Assembly (NCBI GenBank): GCA_005784505.1
Contig: VCAZ01000008.1
Span: 2,959,763-3,023,762 of the forward strand
Direction of reading: 5' to 3'
DNA from: Bagarius yarrelli
Taxonomy: Eukaryota; Chordata; Actinopteri; Siluriformes; Sisoridae
DNA length: 64,000 bases
The notes under the pieces were generated by a model that was given only the letters and a program-made list of their open reading frames with translations, had not been told where the DNA came from and searched no databases. The position numbers and the translations under genes were made by a program. Numbering within the stretch: position 1 is the stretch's first letter; every line of letters begins with the position of its first letter. Positions 25,969-39,654 of the stretch are shown here, piece by piece.

Positions 25969-28900
25969 CCTTAATGATCCAGACTATAACAGTCACTTAG
26001 CTCTGACTCACATAAGTTTAAGACATGATAAAGTAGGTAATTGCAAATGGCTGTTTCAAAGCAATCTTGGCAAAGGGCTGTAAAATCACAAACTACTGTA
26101 ACTTTTCGCTCATTAAGGACTTTTATAAATTAAGCTTAACTGCACCATTGTACAGCAGAAACAAAGGTTCAAGTTTCCTCTCACTCATGTTTCTTTAGAC
26201 GGGAGTGTCAGGAACTTAGTGCTCAGCTTAAAGAGACCTGCATCCAAGTAGAGGAACTGAAGAAGGAGAACCAACAACTAAACACAGAAAATGCTAAGAA
26301 CAGCATACAGATCACCACATTGACACAGGTCCCATCTCATTTCTGCTGAATATTTAACTTGCTTTTGTAGTGGAAATATGTTTTGCTATAGATGTATAAA
26401 GAGACATTTCTTATTTTTCTTCATTTTAGGAGTTATCCAGTGAGAGACTACACTCCCAGAAGCTAAGTACTCAGGTTTCTGAGTTAAACCAGTCACTTGA
26501 AAAGTTGGAAGGCAAGCTTCAAATGGCCACCCTACAACTCGCCCAACTACAAGCTGAGCAGGCCAGAGACATGTCAGAGGTCACTGCCTCTCCCTGCATT
26601 TCAGGCACTAAAACAGAAAATTTAAAGTCTAACAGACAAAGTCCAGTGCAGAGAGAAAGTAAAGATGAGGAGACACACTTCAGCTCTGAGGATCAGATCA
26701 CAGGACATGTAGCCATTGCGTCTTTTACTGCGGACACAAAAAACACTGAAGAACTAAACGCACTGAGATCTACATTCAAAAGTGAGAGCCAACACTCTGA
26801 CAGGGAGAAACTAATACGTTTGGAGAAGGAGGTTTGTTTATGTTTTTGCCTATAATTGCTTTTACGTTTACAGTAATAACACAATCATAATTTGATTTCA
26901 GCACTTACACCATTATGGCAGTAATCATATAAACAGCTAATTACAATGTAATATCTTTGACTTTTAAGACACCATAGATTTTAGTTATTTCGGGGGGAAT
27001 TTTATAGACTTCTTGATAGAATAGGACAGAGGTAAAACAGGGAGAGGGTGGGACCAGTAAAGCTGCAAGTTGGAGTCGAACCTGGGTCACAATGCATGTG
27101 CCAGTGCCTCAAGCCACTACACCACAACGCCAGCCTGGATTTTATATATATATAAATTTATTTATTATCTTAAATTTAAGCGGTATTTAACCTCAGTGGT
27201 TCAGGTGTTGGACTGTTGACCAGGAGGTTGTAAGTTCCAGTTCTACGACCACCAAGCTGCAACTAGTGGGTACTTAAGCAAGGTCTTTAACCCAGTTGTA
27301 TAAATGAGATTTAAAGTCAGTTGCTCTGTGTCTTTTGCAGTATATTTAGCCCAATTATAATGTTTGTTATAACTGCCTATTTTTAAAGTCCATCTTAATA
27401 CTATTCAATCGTAGGATAGCTTCTCTGCTGTTGGGTTGTAACCACAGTCCCTGTGTTATTTTTCAGAATGTAGTACTGCAAAAGGAAAGAGAGGGACTGC
27501 TGTTACAATTGGCCCAATCACAAGCAGCTTGCAGTCAACTGCGAGAACAGCTAGACATGCTGCAACGTCACTCCATCAGCCTGCAGGAGAGCTGCTCTAA
27601 ACTGCAGGAACTCAACACCAAACTACAGGTGCTTGCGTGGGTGCTTGTCATTAATAGCGTTTGAAAGCCTTTTTTCCTGGAATGCCAAGCATACTCGCTC
27701 TGAGAACTGTCAGTGTGGTGGCAGTCACTTCCCCATGATATACCTAATATGACCTCATCAAATTCCTATCATTTCCCCAACACGTCTTCAACACCCACAT
27801 CATTCCCATTAAGTGGATATAATCCCTTGCAGTATCTTACAAATGAAGACTTACACAGTATTTGTATGGTAATAAAACCCCAAAAAGTTGTGAGCACATA
27901 ACTATACACTGAATTACAGCCTACACAATTTTCAGTGCTGCTGTTATATAAATTAATTCGACAACCTTCTGATAAATCAACCTGCTATAACTGTTCTATT
28001 GTTTCTCTTGATCGTTGTTCATCTTGCTCACTTAGGTAGAGCAGTCTTTTCTAAGCTCCCAGAAAGCTTCAATGTTGGCACAGTGCAGCGAGGCTGAGGT
28101 ACGCTGCACTACTCTAGAGGCTGAGTCTAAGGTGTGGCAGAAAGAGAAAGAAGAGTCAGCAGTGCGTTATGAATCGTTGAGACGTGACCATGAGAGGCTG
28201 ACAGCTTTACAGCAGAGGCAGGAGGCTGAGCTGGAAGAGCTACTGGCCAAGCATAGTCAGCTAAAGAGCAGCAATCGAGGGTTAGAAGCTCAGTACAGAG
28301 ACCTAGAGGCCAGGTAAGGTTCACAACACTATGTGGAAAATCTTACACAAACACTCATTAAAAGTCAACTCAGAGTGACAAAAGTAATTAATTTAATGTT
28401 ATTTAACAAAAGACATTGTTTAAAGCAGCTTTAGACTTAAAGCAGTGCTAACTTAAGTCTTAAAATTAAAAGTTGTTTTTGGTTTACCTGATATTAACCT
28501 AAAGTTCAGTGATCAATGCACAAAGTGCAATGATCTGATTATATGTGCGTCACTGTTCGGAAAAAATAAATGTAAAGGAATACATATAGCCTACGTTTAA
28601 AATACTGCGTGGCCACAGGTTTGTGGATGCCTTAACATTACACAATATATGCTTTTGGAACATCCTATACTAGATAAAGTTTACTCTTAAAATAGCCTCC
28701 AGTGTTTAGCTTTGGAGTGTGGCTGTGGGCATTTCCTTATTCAACCAGAAAATGATTAGTGCAGTCAGGCTCTGATGTTGGGTGAGGAACCACTGACTGG
28801 GGTGCAGTTAATATTCCAGATTATCCCCGAGAGTGGCTATGGGGAAAATGCCTTTTGATTTTAATTTTTTTATAATAACTAGAAACGCAGCATGGTGCTA

Positions 28901-31900
28901 CTGAATTGACGAATACATCAAACAGCCTGACATTAATGTTATTGTGCCTGTTGTAACTGATACTGTTATACATTCTATGGTACATTATCCAAATTAAATA
29001 GTCATTAAACTGTATTTACTAATGTTGGGATCTGCTATTGCTTTTATTACTTTTTTATTGCAGTTTATGCAAAAGGAATTTGCTTCAGTGATGGGAATTA
29101 CTTCCTGAATTTGTCTGCTTTTTTTTACTATTTGTCTCTAGACACAGAGAGCTGATGGAAAGCAAAGCTAAACTGGAGGAAGCCGAGACCGAAATACAAG
29201 CAGAGAGAGAGAGACTGGAGAGGGCTATACAGGAGCAAGCTGACCGAAAGAAAGAGCTGGAGTGGCTCAAAATTGAAAATGAAAGGCAAGTCTGAATTTC
29301 TATAGTTCCAGTTTTAGAAGAAAACTGAGACAGGAAGTGACACTCACGGAAAGAAAAACCTATACCAGGGGTCGGCAACCCACAGCTTCGGAGCCCCATG
29401 TGGCTCTTTCATCCTTCAGCTACGGCTCCCTGTGGCTTTGTATTTAACTTATATTTTATCTTAGTTCGCTGTTTAAAATAATTCTGATTTTAATAAATAT
29501 TTTATATTGTTCAGTAAAAAAAGAGTCCTTTTTATATTCAGGTTGATGGCTGACTGCGAGCTCTGGTGTGCAGGATTGGACAAAATTTTGGTTCGCAATT
29601 TTGGTTTGCTGCAGGTGGATTATTTAAATTCGACTTTATATTAAATAAATATGAGGATAACTAAAATAAACATTAATAATTATACAAGACAGTATACTTC
29701 ATCCCAGAAGACTTTAAATGATCTTTTTTCTTGCATGCAGACAGTTCGTGTTTTATAAATACAAAACACAACAGTTTTTATACATAGCTTGAAGGTATGT
29801 GGTGTTCTCTGTATTTTAGATGCCGGAAAGGCTTTGCAGCCTTTTTTTTCTGTAGGAAACTGACTCAAATGCCTTTTTGAGTGATAAAGGTTGCCGACCC
29901 CTGACAAACATAAGTAAGTCAGAAAAATATACAATTCCTGCTGGCCAGTGCTCTATATTTGTGTTTGTGCTGCATGGCAACATAAACAGTGACCTGACCT
30001 ATAGACTGCTGGGCAGAACAAATGCAAACAGACTTTAGTTTTTTTTGTAATTTATTTATGATTTTTATTGAAACATACAGGTAAGTAATGAATGGTGCAG
30101 CCAAATGAAAGTAATTCTGACAAATTGTGCACAAGGCCACAGAAAGTTTATTAAAAAATGTCCTAAAGTTCAGTGCAGTCCGATATTAATAAGCTAATTC
30201 TCAACCCAAGCAAGCTAGATAAACAATTAAGGCTTGCTGAAGGGAAAAAAAGATGATCATTCATTAAATCATGCTGTCAAATGACAAAGAATTGTGGCTC
30301 AGGTGCAGTTTCATACCTCTGGCTTGCTTAAAAATTCACTCACTTATACACAACTGGGCTTCAGCGTATAATTTTCTTCCCCAGGTTTTTGAGTTTTAAA
30401 AGATTTTCAAATAATTGGGGTTGTAAATTAATTAATGCTTGGTATTAGATTGAAGTTTGATTAAAATAAAGTATATTTATTTGTTATTTTGTTACTTTGT
30501 TTACTTGGTGGCACCAAACATACAGTGTGTCCTACATCCTAACTGATTTCTAGCTGTATTACCTGCAGGTACGTGAACCAGCAGAAGGAGTGGGTCCAGG
30601 TGCAATCAGAGTTAATGGCCCAAGTTTCAGTTCTGCGTAGTGAATTAAGTGCAGCTCAACTAGAGCGAACCAAATTGGAAGGAGAACTCAACATGCTCAA
30701 AGAACAGAACCAGCAACTGGACCTCAACAACGTCCGCCTCAACAGCCAGTACCAGGTTTTTTTTAAAAAAACAACACACATCAATTCAATTCTACCAAAT
30801 AATAAATGCAAAAGCACCTCAGAGTGTTTAGCTGTTTTAGCACCTCAGAAGAGTCCGTTTTAAAGTGTTAATGCTTTCTGTAATTAATAGCAGTGACGGT
30901 TTGGAGAGCAGCTTTAAGAATACCGCAGTGTTGTGACACTTGGATTATAGCATGCATTATTTTAGCAACATCAGATCTTATAACCATTATGCTGATAATT
31001 GTGTTCATTCAGGTTGTTGGAGATGTGTGTGTGTTTGTGTTCTTTGCTTTTAGCTTCTCACTCAGTTAAAAGGGAATATGGAGGAGGAGAACCGGCACCT
31101 AGTAGAGCAGAACCAGAGTCTAGCCAAAGAGAACCGAGCCCTTCTGGAGCGCAGCCTCGAAAGCCGAGACCAACACCACAACCAGCAGAGAGAGTACCTG
31201 TGTGTATCACAGCAAATGATTTACTTCATTTGCTCTTTCATATAGATGGTTATGAAAATAGATTTAGAAACACAACACCTTCTCACCCAAATACCTTCTC
31301 TAATAAGCACATCAAATGTCTTTATTCTTTTCCTCTTCCTCCTCCCTCCTTATCGTCTTTCAGTGATAAACTGAACGAGCTCCGCAGAGAGAAGCAGAAA
31401 TTGGTAGAGAAGATAATGGATCAATATCGGGTTCTGGAGCCTGGCATGTCTGCACCCAAACAACCCAAGTCAGTGAGATTTAAAAGGTTTTTAAAAAGAA
31501 AAATTTCCTCTTGCCACAGATGCTGTCTATCATCCAAGGCTTGTTTGCTATTCAAAGCATGTCTTTAGTTAGCACCTGAGCTAGAGATACAATGTGCAAT
31601 AAAAATCTATCTGATCTTAAATATTTTTATAGATATCACCTTTAGATTGCATCTTCTAAATACTGTTATGTTTAAGTTATTATTTAGCTTGTGATCTGTA
31701 GTTTTGGCAAAAAAAAATATATTAATGTCTATTTTTAACTATAACTTCAGTAGAAAAATCAGACACTAAACTATTTTGGCAGTTTTGTTAACTTGATTTT
31801 TTAACACCGCCACTTTTTCCTCAGAGCATTTATGTAAACCTTGTTTTTTTGTATTGTTTCTGTTCTGCCTTCTGAGCTCCAAGTGTTTTTTAAAGGCTAT

Positions 31901-33361
31901 ACACATTTTTCTTGACCCACCAGAAAGTCTAATTGGATTGCAGACCGTATGAAGAAGCTGATAAAGCCTAAAGGGGGCAGAGAAGGTCGAGCTCAGTTTA
32001 TCACCGTAGGAAATGTGGACATCCAGGAGGAGCCAGGAGACTCTGTGCTGCCCTCCGCTCAGACTTCATCAGCTTTCAGTAAGAGACAGTCGAGTTAATG
32101 TAGCGGAGACCTCGCGCAAAGCAGCACACACACCAGACACACAGCTATGGACTCTGTAAAACTCTGTCCTGCAAAACCCATTACAATAAGAGGCTTGCAC
32201 TTTGAAGCAGTCCTGCAATAAATCTTGCTCTTGGACTTTTACCAGAGGTGTTCATTTTAGCCCACCTTGGAGAGCAGTAACTCTTTATAGAGCTGTGGAA
32301 GTCTGTTCTGAATGTCCTCACAGGATAAGCAAATATCTCACAAGTTGCCACTAATAATATGTTAGTGTGGCTGTTAACAATATTTATAATCACTGCTATA
32401 ATAACCGGATCTGTAATAAGTGTGTCTGTACAGGTCAGGATCTAAACCCCAGGAGTGCCCCATCATCTCCAGCAACCTTGCGAAGAGTATCCTCTCAGGG
32501 TGAAACAGATGAGCCATCCAAAGTAGTCCTGAGGACCGCTCGGCGTAAACTGGGATCCTCCAGACATGGCTGGGGTTTAGGCAGGAGCAGAGAGAGAGGT
32601 GTCTCCCAATCCTTTAGCCCCGGAGACCATCGCTCACGGCCAATTCACCACTCGAGCATACTATCCATTGCCTTGTTGGAAAAAGACCAGGACGGAAGTC
32701 CGGCGCCTAGCGAGGAGGGAAGAGGTAAGACAGAAAAGAGATATTGAGGACAGAGAACGAGAGAGAAAGAGAGATAAGGAAAGAGAAAATTCCAATTAAA
32801 AAATAAAGACAGACAGATGAGTAGGAATGAGTAAGATTAAAAAAAAGTGCAGTGCTTATTTACGTGAGTTTCCCTGGTAAGAAAGTTAATTATGTGTTAA
32901 AAAACAACTATAAAAAATGATTTATTTTAACTAATTCTGTGCAACTAACTTGTAATGTATATATAATAGAAATCCGACTGCATTGTACGTTAAATGGCCC
33001 AAATGAAAAAGGAAGATTTAAAAAAAAAATGTATATAAAACTATATTTCTTTTTTTTAGAAACCAATAAACCTCAGATTAATAAGATTCTAAAGTGTGTG
33101 CACTTTGTGTGTGTGTGTCTGTTTTTAAGATGAGAGCGAGGAGAACATCACTCCTGAGCACTCGGACATTAGTCGTGTCTCCTCTGGAGCTGAAGGTCAG
33201 TAAATTAAAACGAGCTGCACTGCTGATCAGTAATGACTTCTGTCTCATGCTCAGCCTTCAAAAACTCACCCATCCAAGACGAGTTGGTGTAAAATAACCA
33301 GTTCTATTCTTCTTTCTTCACCTCAGATTTACACTCCAGCTTTGAAAAAAGCCCGGAATAG
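16497..33361 (+). CDS. ccdc88b: CCDC88B-type HOOK-domain coiled-coil protein, 29 exons
   Basis: Exons: 16497-16556, 17255-17388, 17486-17594, 19448-19517, 19702-19760, 19892-19975, 20541-20682, 21255-21397, 21564-21645, 21810-21968, 22252-22398, 22551-22728, 22867-22988, 23799-23897, 24034-24687, 25085-25255, 25514-25854, 26199-26328, 26430-26831, 27467-27628, 28036-28313, 29142-29285, 30569-30755, 31054-31199, 31364-31468, 31924-32078, 32434-32724, 33130-33195, 33327-33361. About 1617 residues once a one-base surplus in exon 7 is allowed for (human 1476). Residues 1-172 are the HOOK (CH-like) domain, with LTDGVYLNEVM and LLLLLLGCAVQC; the rest to about 1435 is coiled coil. KLVEKIMDQYRVLEP, RQEAELEELL, ARRKLGSS and SQSFSPGD match CCDC88B rather than Girdin or Daple, and no Girdin-type G-alpha-binding motif is seen. 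Mammalian CCDC88B is a cytoplasmic, mainly immune-cell protein linked to microtubules and lytic granules; the fish role is inferred. Intron 22 has a GC donor. Confidence 0.92.
18682..18828 (+). repeat. tRNA-derived SINE fragment
   Basis: The piece contains 'taaccctcaattgctcagt' and 'ggataagggcatctgccaaa', the hallmark core of a teleost SINE family found several times in this window. It lies in ccdc88b intron 3. Confidence 0.7.
25896..25967. repeat. Poly(A)/(TA)n microsatellite
   Basis: About 20 A residues are followed by about 50 bases of (TA)n with a GATA interruption. It starts 42 bases after the donor of ccdc88b exon 17. Confidence 0.9.
26990..27345. repeat. Two adjacent SINE fragments
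   Basis: At about 26990-27140 a minus-strand tRNA-like piece carries the complement of a B box ('ggagtcgaacc'). At 27180-27345 a plus-strand piece has 'cagtggttcaggtgttggac' followed by the 'gagcaaggtcctttaaccc'-like core. Both sit in ccdc88b intron 19. Confidence 0.6.
28605..28860 (+). repeat. Tc1/mariner-type teleost repeat fragment
   Basis: The blocks 'gtggccacaggtttgtggatg', 'ttttggagtgtggctgtggg'-like and 'ctgatgttgggtgagg' follow the order of a dispersed teleost repeat that I associate with Tc1/mariner-type elements. A second, more decayed copy is at 61040-61275. This copy is in ccdc88b intron 21. Confidence 0.5.
29366..29903. mobile_element. Non-autonomous hAT element, 538 bp
   Basis: The element begins CAGGGGTCGGCAACC and ends GGTTGCCGACCCCTG, a perfect 15-bp terminal inverted repeat of hAT type. 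The interior is AT-rich and has no transposase frame. Flanking 8-mers (acctatac, acaaacat) match poorly, so the target duplication has decayed. It lies in ccdc88b intron 22. Confidence 0.75.
32217..32222 (+). other. Intronic polyadenylation signal in ccdc88b
   Basis: AATAAA lies 119 nt after the in-frame TAA (32096-32098) that ends the reading frame if exon 26 is not spliced at 32078. Together they could produce a shorter mRNA lacking exons 27-29. Confidence 0.4.
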
Positions 33362-33548
33362 CAACACCAGCAAGATGCAAGCCACTGTCGGACAGCAATG
33401 ATTATTTTTTTGTTCCGTTTTTTTTATTTTAACATAAAATATTTTATGTTTACTATTTTATTTTTTCTTAGCTTGAAATTTTTCAGATGTTTAATAATGG
33501 GTGGTTTTGTACTATTATTTAAAACAAATCTATGTTCATTACAGCTTG

Positions 33549-33554
33549 AATAAA
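33549..33554 (+). other. Polyadenylation signal of ccdc88b
   Basis: AATAAA lies 188 nt after the final stop codon of ccdc88b (33359-33361), in a T-rich 3' UTR. Confidence 0.6.
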
Positions 33555-34692
33555 TTAAGTTCTGTACATCAAATTCACTGTTTTTTGACTAAATACTAAA
33601 GCATTATGACAGTTCTATTTCCTGTCATCACCACTCGGTGGCAGCAGTGATGCTGTGGAGCTGCTGAACATGATGTCTCTGCCAGCAGAATACTTACAAG
33701 CGCATCTCTTACACAAATGCTAACACTAAAAAGATATTTATTAGGGCAGAGTAATATGGCCTGCATCACACCACACCAGATGACGCTGACATTTGCGGTC
33801 TGTGGGGGTAAAGATCTTAAAACATCAAGGTTTTTTGACAGACCCTGGTGTGAGTCATAACTCAAAAATAACAAATGGAGTGCTAATACAATTCATGAAT
33901 TATGCTGTTGTCATGGTGACTTTAATCATAATGCATCAGTCCACCGAGCATTTTGTTTATAGAATGATGATATACCATGTCTGACTCTTCACTTATAATC
34001 AGCTAGCGTGGTTTCGCTGGCTGCAGGTCGATTCTGATCAAAAGTTTGTTAGCGACTGATTTGTCGGTGGGTGAATAAAGAAAGCGTTAAAAAAAAAAGA
34101 CCAAACAGGACTTTATTTAAATAACGGAAATTGCATGAAAGTGTTTTTTATTCATTGGCCAGAATGAAGAATAAAATTTCAGCAAACTGTTTTACCAAAG
34201 AATAAAATCAGCCAGAATATGTGGGTTTTTTTTTGCTTTTGCAGAAACATATGAAAGAGACTGAAAATCTGTGTGGCTCCAGGGATGAACCTGAGGGAAC
34301 AGCTTACAGTATGACCTATTGACCTCACACACATTTATTATAAGCGCATGGTCTCTGGGTGTGTGTGTGTGTGTTGGGGGCTGTTGAACATGGTAACTAA
34401 TAATATCCATTCCAACCACTCTCATCTATTTTCCTTCCCTCTCCATCTCTTTTTCCCTTCGTTCTTTTCTTCCTTCATCACCCCCCTTCTTCTTCTCTCC
34501 CTCCACCTAAAGGCTTTGACGCTCTCCGTAAAAAGCTGATTTATTTTGTGGACGTATCGATCGGTTGCTGCATTAAAGATTATAATTCATTACCACAGCC
34601 CTTTTAATACATTAAACGCTCAAAATAAAAATAAAATAAAACAAATTCAGGTTGGGTGAGGGGAGAGCACTCAAGTAGTGTCCACGAAAAAG

Positions 34693-34733
<41 letters not shown>

Positions 34734-35122
34734 CTCTCTCATATACACAAACCTGTGCTTTTCAATTACTTTTTACAGATGCAAACAAACTTCAAGTGCA
34801 TTAGGATACCAGGAAAAACACATTCATGAAACATAAACATATTAGATTTATACAAGAAAACTGCTTATCCTGCTACAGAAACACACATTCTCTCATTCAG
34901 ATATGCATTAGTGAGGATGGACATTAGTGATAAACGCACATGTCCTTAGAGCTCTTAGTAACTCAGCCACTTACAGAAAAGCAGAAGGAGACGAGGGCAG
35001 AAAACAAAACACATTCGGTTTTATGCTTCAGATGAAATATGTTTCCGTTTACATGAATAATACATGTGTGTTGCAAGCGTAGTGCATCTGTAGGTGTCAA
35101 ACGAGACTTGTTAATTATCAAA

Positions 35123-35158
<36 letters not shown>

Positions 35159-35533
35159 CGGCAGACTACATTCACTATTTGATTTGTATTTATTTATTTA
35201 TTTCCATTTCTAAGCCCACTATCACAGCTCTCAGCTCTTTCACAGTCCGAACTCAAAGGGAAGTGGTTCAGCTCGGCTTTGTGAAAATGTAAATGAGCTT
35301 CACCTCTTTTAATCCTACATTTCAGCAGAATAATTATTAATGGATTTATAATTACAGAGGAAAGTGAAACCCACAGAACATCTGTTGGGCTCGAATATGA
35401 ACAGGGGAAAAAAAAGAAAAGCTTTAACTCAGTATTAGTACACACCAACAAACACACCAATACATGAACAACAAGTAGAATTATGATGTACCAGATTATT
35501 ATTATTTTTTTTTAAAAATAGCAGTAGAAAATT

Positions 35534-35705
35534 TACATTTACATTTATGGCATTTTGGCAGATGCCTTTATTTAGAGTGACTTACATTTATTTTCTTATT
35601 ATACAACTGAGGAAATGGCGTAAGGGGCCTTGCTCACAGGCCCAGCGGTGCTGTCCTTTCGGTTGGCAGTCCAACACCTTAACCACTAAGCTACCACCTT
35701 CCCCA
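35534..35705 (-). repeat. tRNA-derived SINE, minus strand
   Basis: On the plus strand it reads 'ggcagatgcctttattt' through 'ccttaaccactaagctacc', the complement of the full SINE, including the region where the tRNA-like A and B boxes should lie. Confidence 0.75.
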
Positions 35706-38156
35706 ATACTACTACTAAAAGTAGTATTGATATTGCTATAGTATTGATAATGTTTTTAGTATTTTCATCTACTAAAAGCAGATCAAACATTTATATAATG
35801 CATATCATCTATGTAACCTTCTTAAACCACCATTTATTTCTTTTGCTGCTGCTTATTCTTCCTATTCTTCTTCTTCTTCTTCTTCTTCTTCTTCTTCTTC
35901 TTCTTCTTTTCCTTCTTCGTATTATTATTATTATTATTATAACTCTGCTTTATCTTTTTATTATTATGCAATACCAAAGTACTTAATAAAATCCATCAGA
36001 CATAAAAAAGAAAAGCCCCTAATGCCCCATGGTGTCAGTTTACATATTAGAATATGATCATATTCTATGACAAAATATAATTTGTCTGATACGTGTTATT
36101 ATGGATGAACAACACTAAAGTATTAACCTTATTATTTAATCCCTCAGTAAATATTAAATTAAAAAACTTCATTTGTATGTGTTTTCCAGCAACTCTTAGT
36201 GATGTTTTTATATCATCTAATTTCATAAAGAAACTAATATCTTGGAATTAAAGAACAGAAAGCACTCGAATAAAAAAAACCTTTCATTAAGTTTAAATTA
36301 AAATAATTGTTCCAAATGAGTCTTTCCTGCTTTATTATTCAAGACCAATACATTTTTACAGCACACATCCAATTTGAAATAGCATTAATACTATAAGGTA
36401 CACATCGTATGTGTTTTTGCTCCAAGAGGAAAAATAGCTGTAAATAGTAACGGCTTAATCAAGCAATTACTGCCAAACCAAAAAACTAATTTCCATGAAT
36501 TTTGTTTTCTAATCAGAGACATTTCTGTAATTTAAATTAAGATACTTAGGAATTCTTTAGGATGAAGATGCTTAAAACTGCTACTGGACCTGTTACTGCG
36601 ATTGTTTAGTATGTTTAGAAAATAGTTTTTCTGCTGGACTGAGCAGAAATGTTTGAAAGACCAAACTAGAAAAACTTTTTAGTCACTTTAATATCATCAA
36701 GTAAACATGATTAATATTTTATTAGTCACAATTCAATGCGGGAAACACAACAGGTAGAGGACACAGTGTGCTGTTAGGAAGACAGGAGCAAACACACACG
36801 CACACACACACACACACACACACTCACTAATGAATTCATCTCCTCGAGTCTATCAGAGTACAACAACTTAATACCATTTAATAAACAAAATAAATAAATA
36901 ATTGCTAAAGGAACCGCAGGAAGAACGAGACGAGTTGTAATTAATAAGATTTTATGGACTTGCACATACACACAGCTGTTTGTCAATAATCAAAATTTAT
37001 AATATAAGATAAAATATTCATAACTTACCATGTAAATCTTATTTTAATCTCCGCTCCCCTAGTATATTAGTTGCCAATCCCAAACTTAACCAAACCGCCC
37101 CTACCCTCTCGAGACACACACACAAACACACACTTCTTTCTTGGTTTGACAGGCTTTCAGGTAGTAAATCAACACATTGATTGTGGGGGCAGTGGAGCGT
37201 CCTGGCTTCTGCTAAAGAGCCATTTTCATTTCACCGACGGTTTATAACCCCCTCACACACACCACCTTTTTGCCCTTTCCATCAGCATCCATAAACATCA
37301 CCCCTCAACTTCACCTACAACACTGTGCGCTGCTTGTCCACACGTACACACAGCTTTAAAGGAGTGCGACTTTTTCCGGTCCGCTCGCAAGACCTATTTT
37401 CTTTATTTCCCACTTTTTGATCGTGCTTTAGGCCTCTAGTCAATTTTTTTGAAAGAAATAAAAAATTACCACAACCTCTCACCCTGAAGGTGTACAAAAC
37501 TGCAACATTACTTGGCTTTTCTGCTTTACACACCTGATGTCGACTAAAGATCAAGGCTTTCCTCAGCTGAGTCAGGCGTGCAGTGTGCTGGCCCTCTAGC
37601 TAAACTGGTGGCGGCTGCGCTCAACATTGCATATCACTCAGACGGTTTAAAAAGGGCAAGAAGGATGCAGTATGCAGCTAATAAAAACCTTTTTACATTT
37701 TAAATATGTTGCTAAACTAAGATTTATTTATAATCATGAACTTCTATAACGATTTCCACCTTCGGTATTTGCATTTTTTTTTGTCTCAAGCCTACAAAAA
37801 TGTCAGGTTTATAAAGGGAATCTTTTTAAGTTTCACTGAAAATTTCAGCTTAAGTAAAAGCAATGAAAAAAATACATTTGAGTACAAGTAGAAGTACTGA
37901 AAAATATGACTCAAGTTGAAGTATTTTTTTAATACTTTTTCAAGGCAGTCCTCTGTACACAATGTAAACAGGATACGTCATCAGCGCGTTTACATACTGT
38001 GGAAAAAATGCTGAATCAAAACCCTAATTAATATTTAAATACTAGGATATATACTGGCATGACCACACACAGTTCGAGGAGAAGCCAAACATGAAAGCAA
38101 AGGCAGAGAAAGGGAGGATGAAAGCAAGCAAAGCAAGGAGAGAGAGAAAAAGAGCA

Positions 38157-38208
<52 letters not shown>

Positions 38209-39654
38209 CAAAAAAAGATGACATAATTGAGAATGCCAAGCAAAAAAGATGAAACAGAAAAGGTTAAAAAAAGAAAAGTCCTCTTATCTCTCCATGGCTG
38301 TGCTGTTGGCTTGAAGTGAACACTTCAGAGGATCTCAGCTTCAGTGAGGAGATACTCTGTCAGCAGCTCTCCATCCTGCATTTAGCACACCAGTAGTGCA
38401 AATTAAATAACACTTCAGTAAGCAGGACAGAAAGAGGCTGAGCATGAGAGAGAAGAGAAAGAGACCAAGACAGAGAAAAAAAAGAAAGAGAGAGAAAAAG
38501 AGAAAGAGAGAGATAGAGAAAATGCTGATAGAACAGCAGCAAAGTCTCGATTTAGGATAATTGCTCTCCTGTGCGTTCTTTCTTCCAATCCCTCATGCCC
38601 TTCCTCTTTTTTCCCCCTTCTCGGTTCCATATTACTCACGGCTCAGCTGATGACAGTACCTGAGCTGCCCAGTGCTTATTAAAAAATGAACATGGCTTCA
38701 GAGGAGTTCATCAAACTCTCCTTCACGCTATCTCTCTCTTTCAGGCGCTCATCCACACTCCTTTCCTCCTCAGTGAAAGAGATGAAGAAGAATGTGACAC
38801 TGCGAAATCTCTGGGTGGAGAAAACGTTGTGGAAACAAAAAGCACGGCATTAAAAGAATGACTCTCTTGTGTCTGCTGGTTTGGTTAATGTAAACTTGAT
38901 TTAAAATCAATATTTCAAACTGTTTTGGAAGCTTTCTGCCACTGCGGCTGCTGGGTTGCCATTCGCTAGCACCGAGGCGCAGGGTGTAATTAATGAAAGT
39001 TGCATTAAGACAAGAACTGGCTATTCATTCATTGGGATGAATGGGTTTTAATGAGAATCTTTCATCATAGTGACCTACATAAACTACACAGCGCAGGAAG
39101 AAAGAGTGTGTGTAAGTGTGTGTTATAATAGTTTAGATGATGCTGTACCAATAATTCCTTCAAATTAAATCCTTCCCATTCTTCAAAACAGAAACAGGTA
39201 ATCTCTAAGATATCACCATTATGGGAAGAAAAAAAATCCAGGTGTTTAAATCTAAAGAATTCTTGCAATTTATTTTTTCACAACTTCTTTAAAAAAGTAC
39301 AATCGAAAACGTGAAAAATTCTTTAAAAAAATTTTGTAGAACCCTTAATGTCTACCAACTTCTTTTAAATACGGTTACCAGGCAATGGCAAATAAATTCC
39401 ACACTATTGTATTTAAAGTACCGCAAATGGCACAATATGCGTCACGGTTTTTAGATTTCTCAGTATTAAAGCTGTGTAAAAATATTGGTACAGCTAACTA
39501 TTGCAATGTTTTTTCATGACAGTATATCGATAGTCTAACCTCTAGTATTGTTTAAATTACTTTTAACTTTAATATTTATTTTAAACCATCAGTATGTGTC
39601 ATTGACTTCCTTCTCTGCTTCTGTGGTTGTTGAAGGTTACTTTGGAAATGTATT

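Noticed and set aside
30999..31568. A 189-codon open frame on the plus strand
   Set aside because: It is out of frame with exons 24 and 25 of ccdc88b, which it overlaps and which match CCDC88B with proper splice sites. It simply runs through the intron between them.
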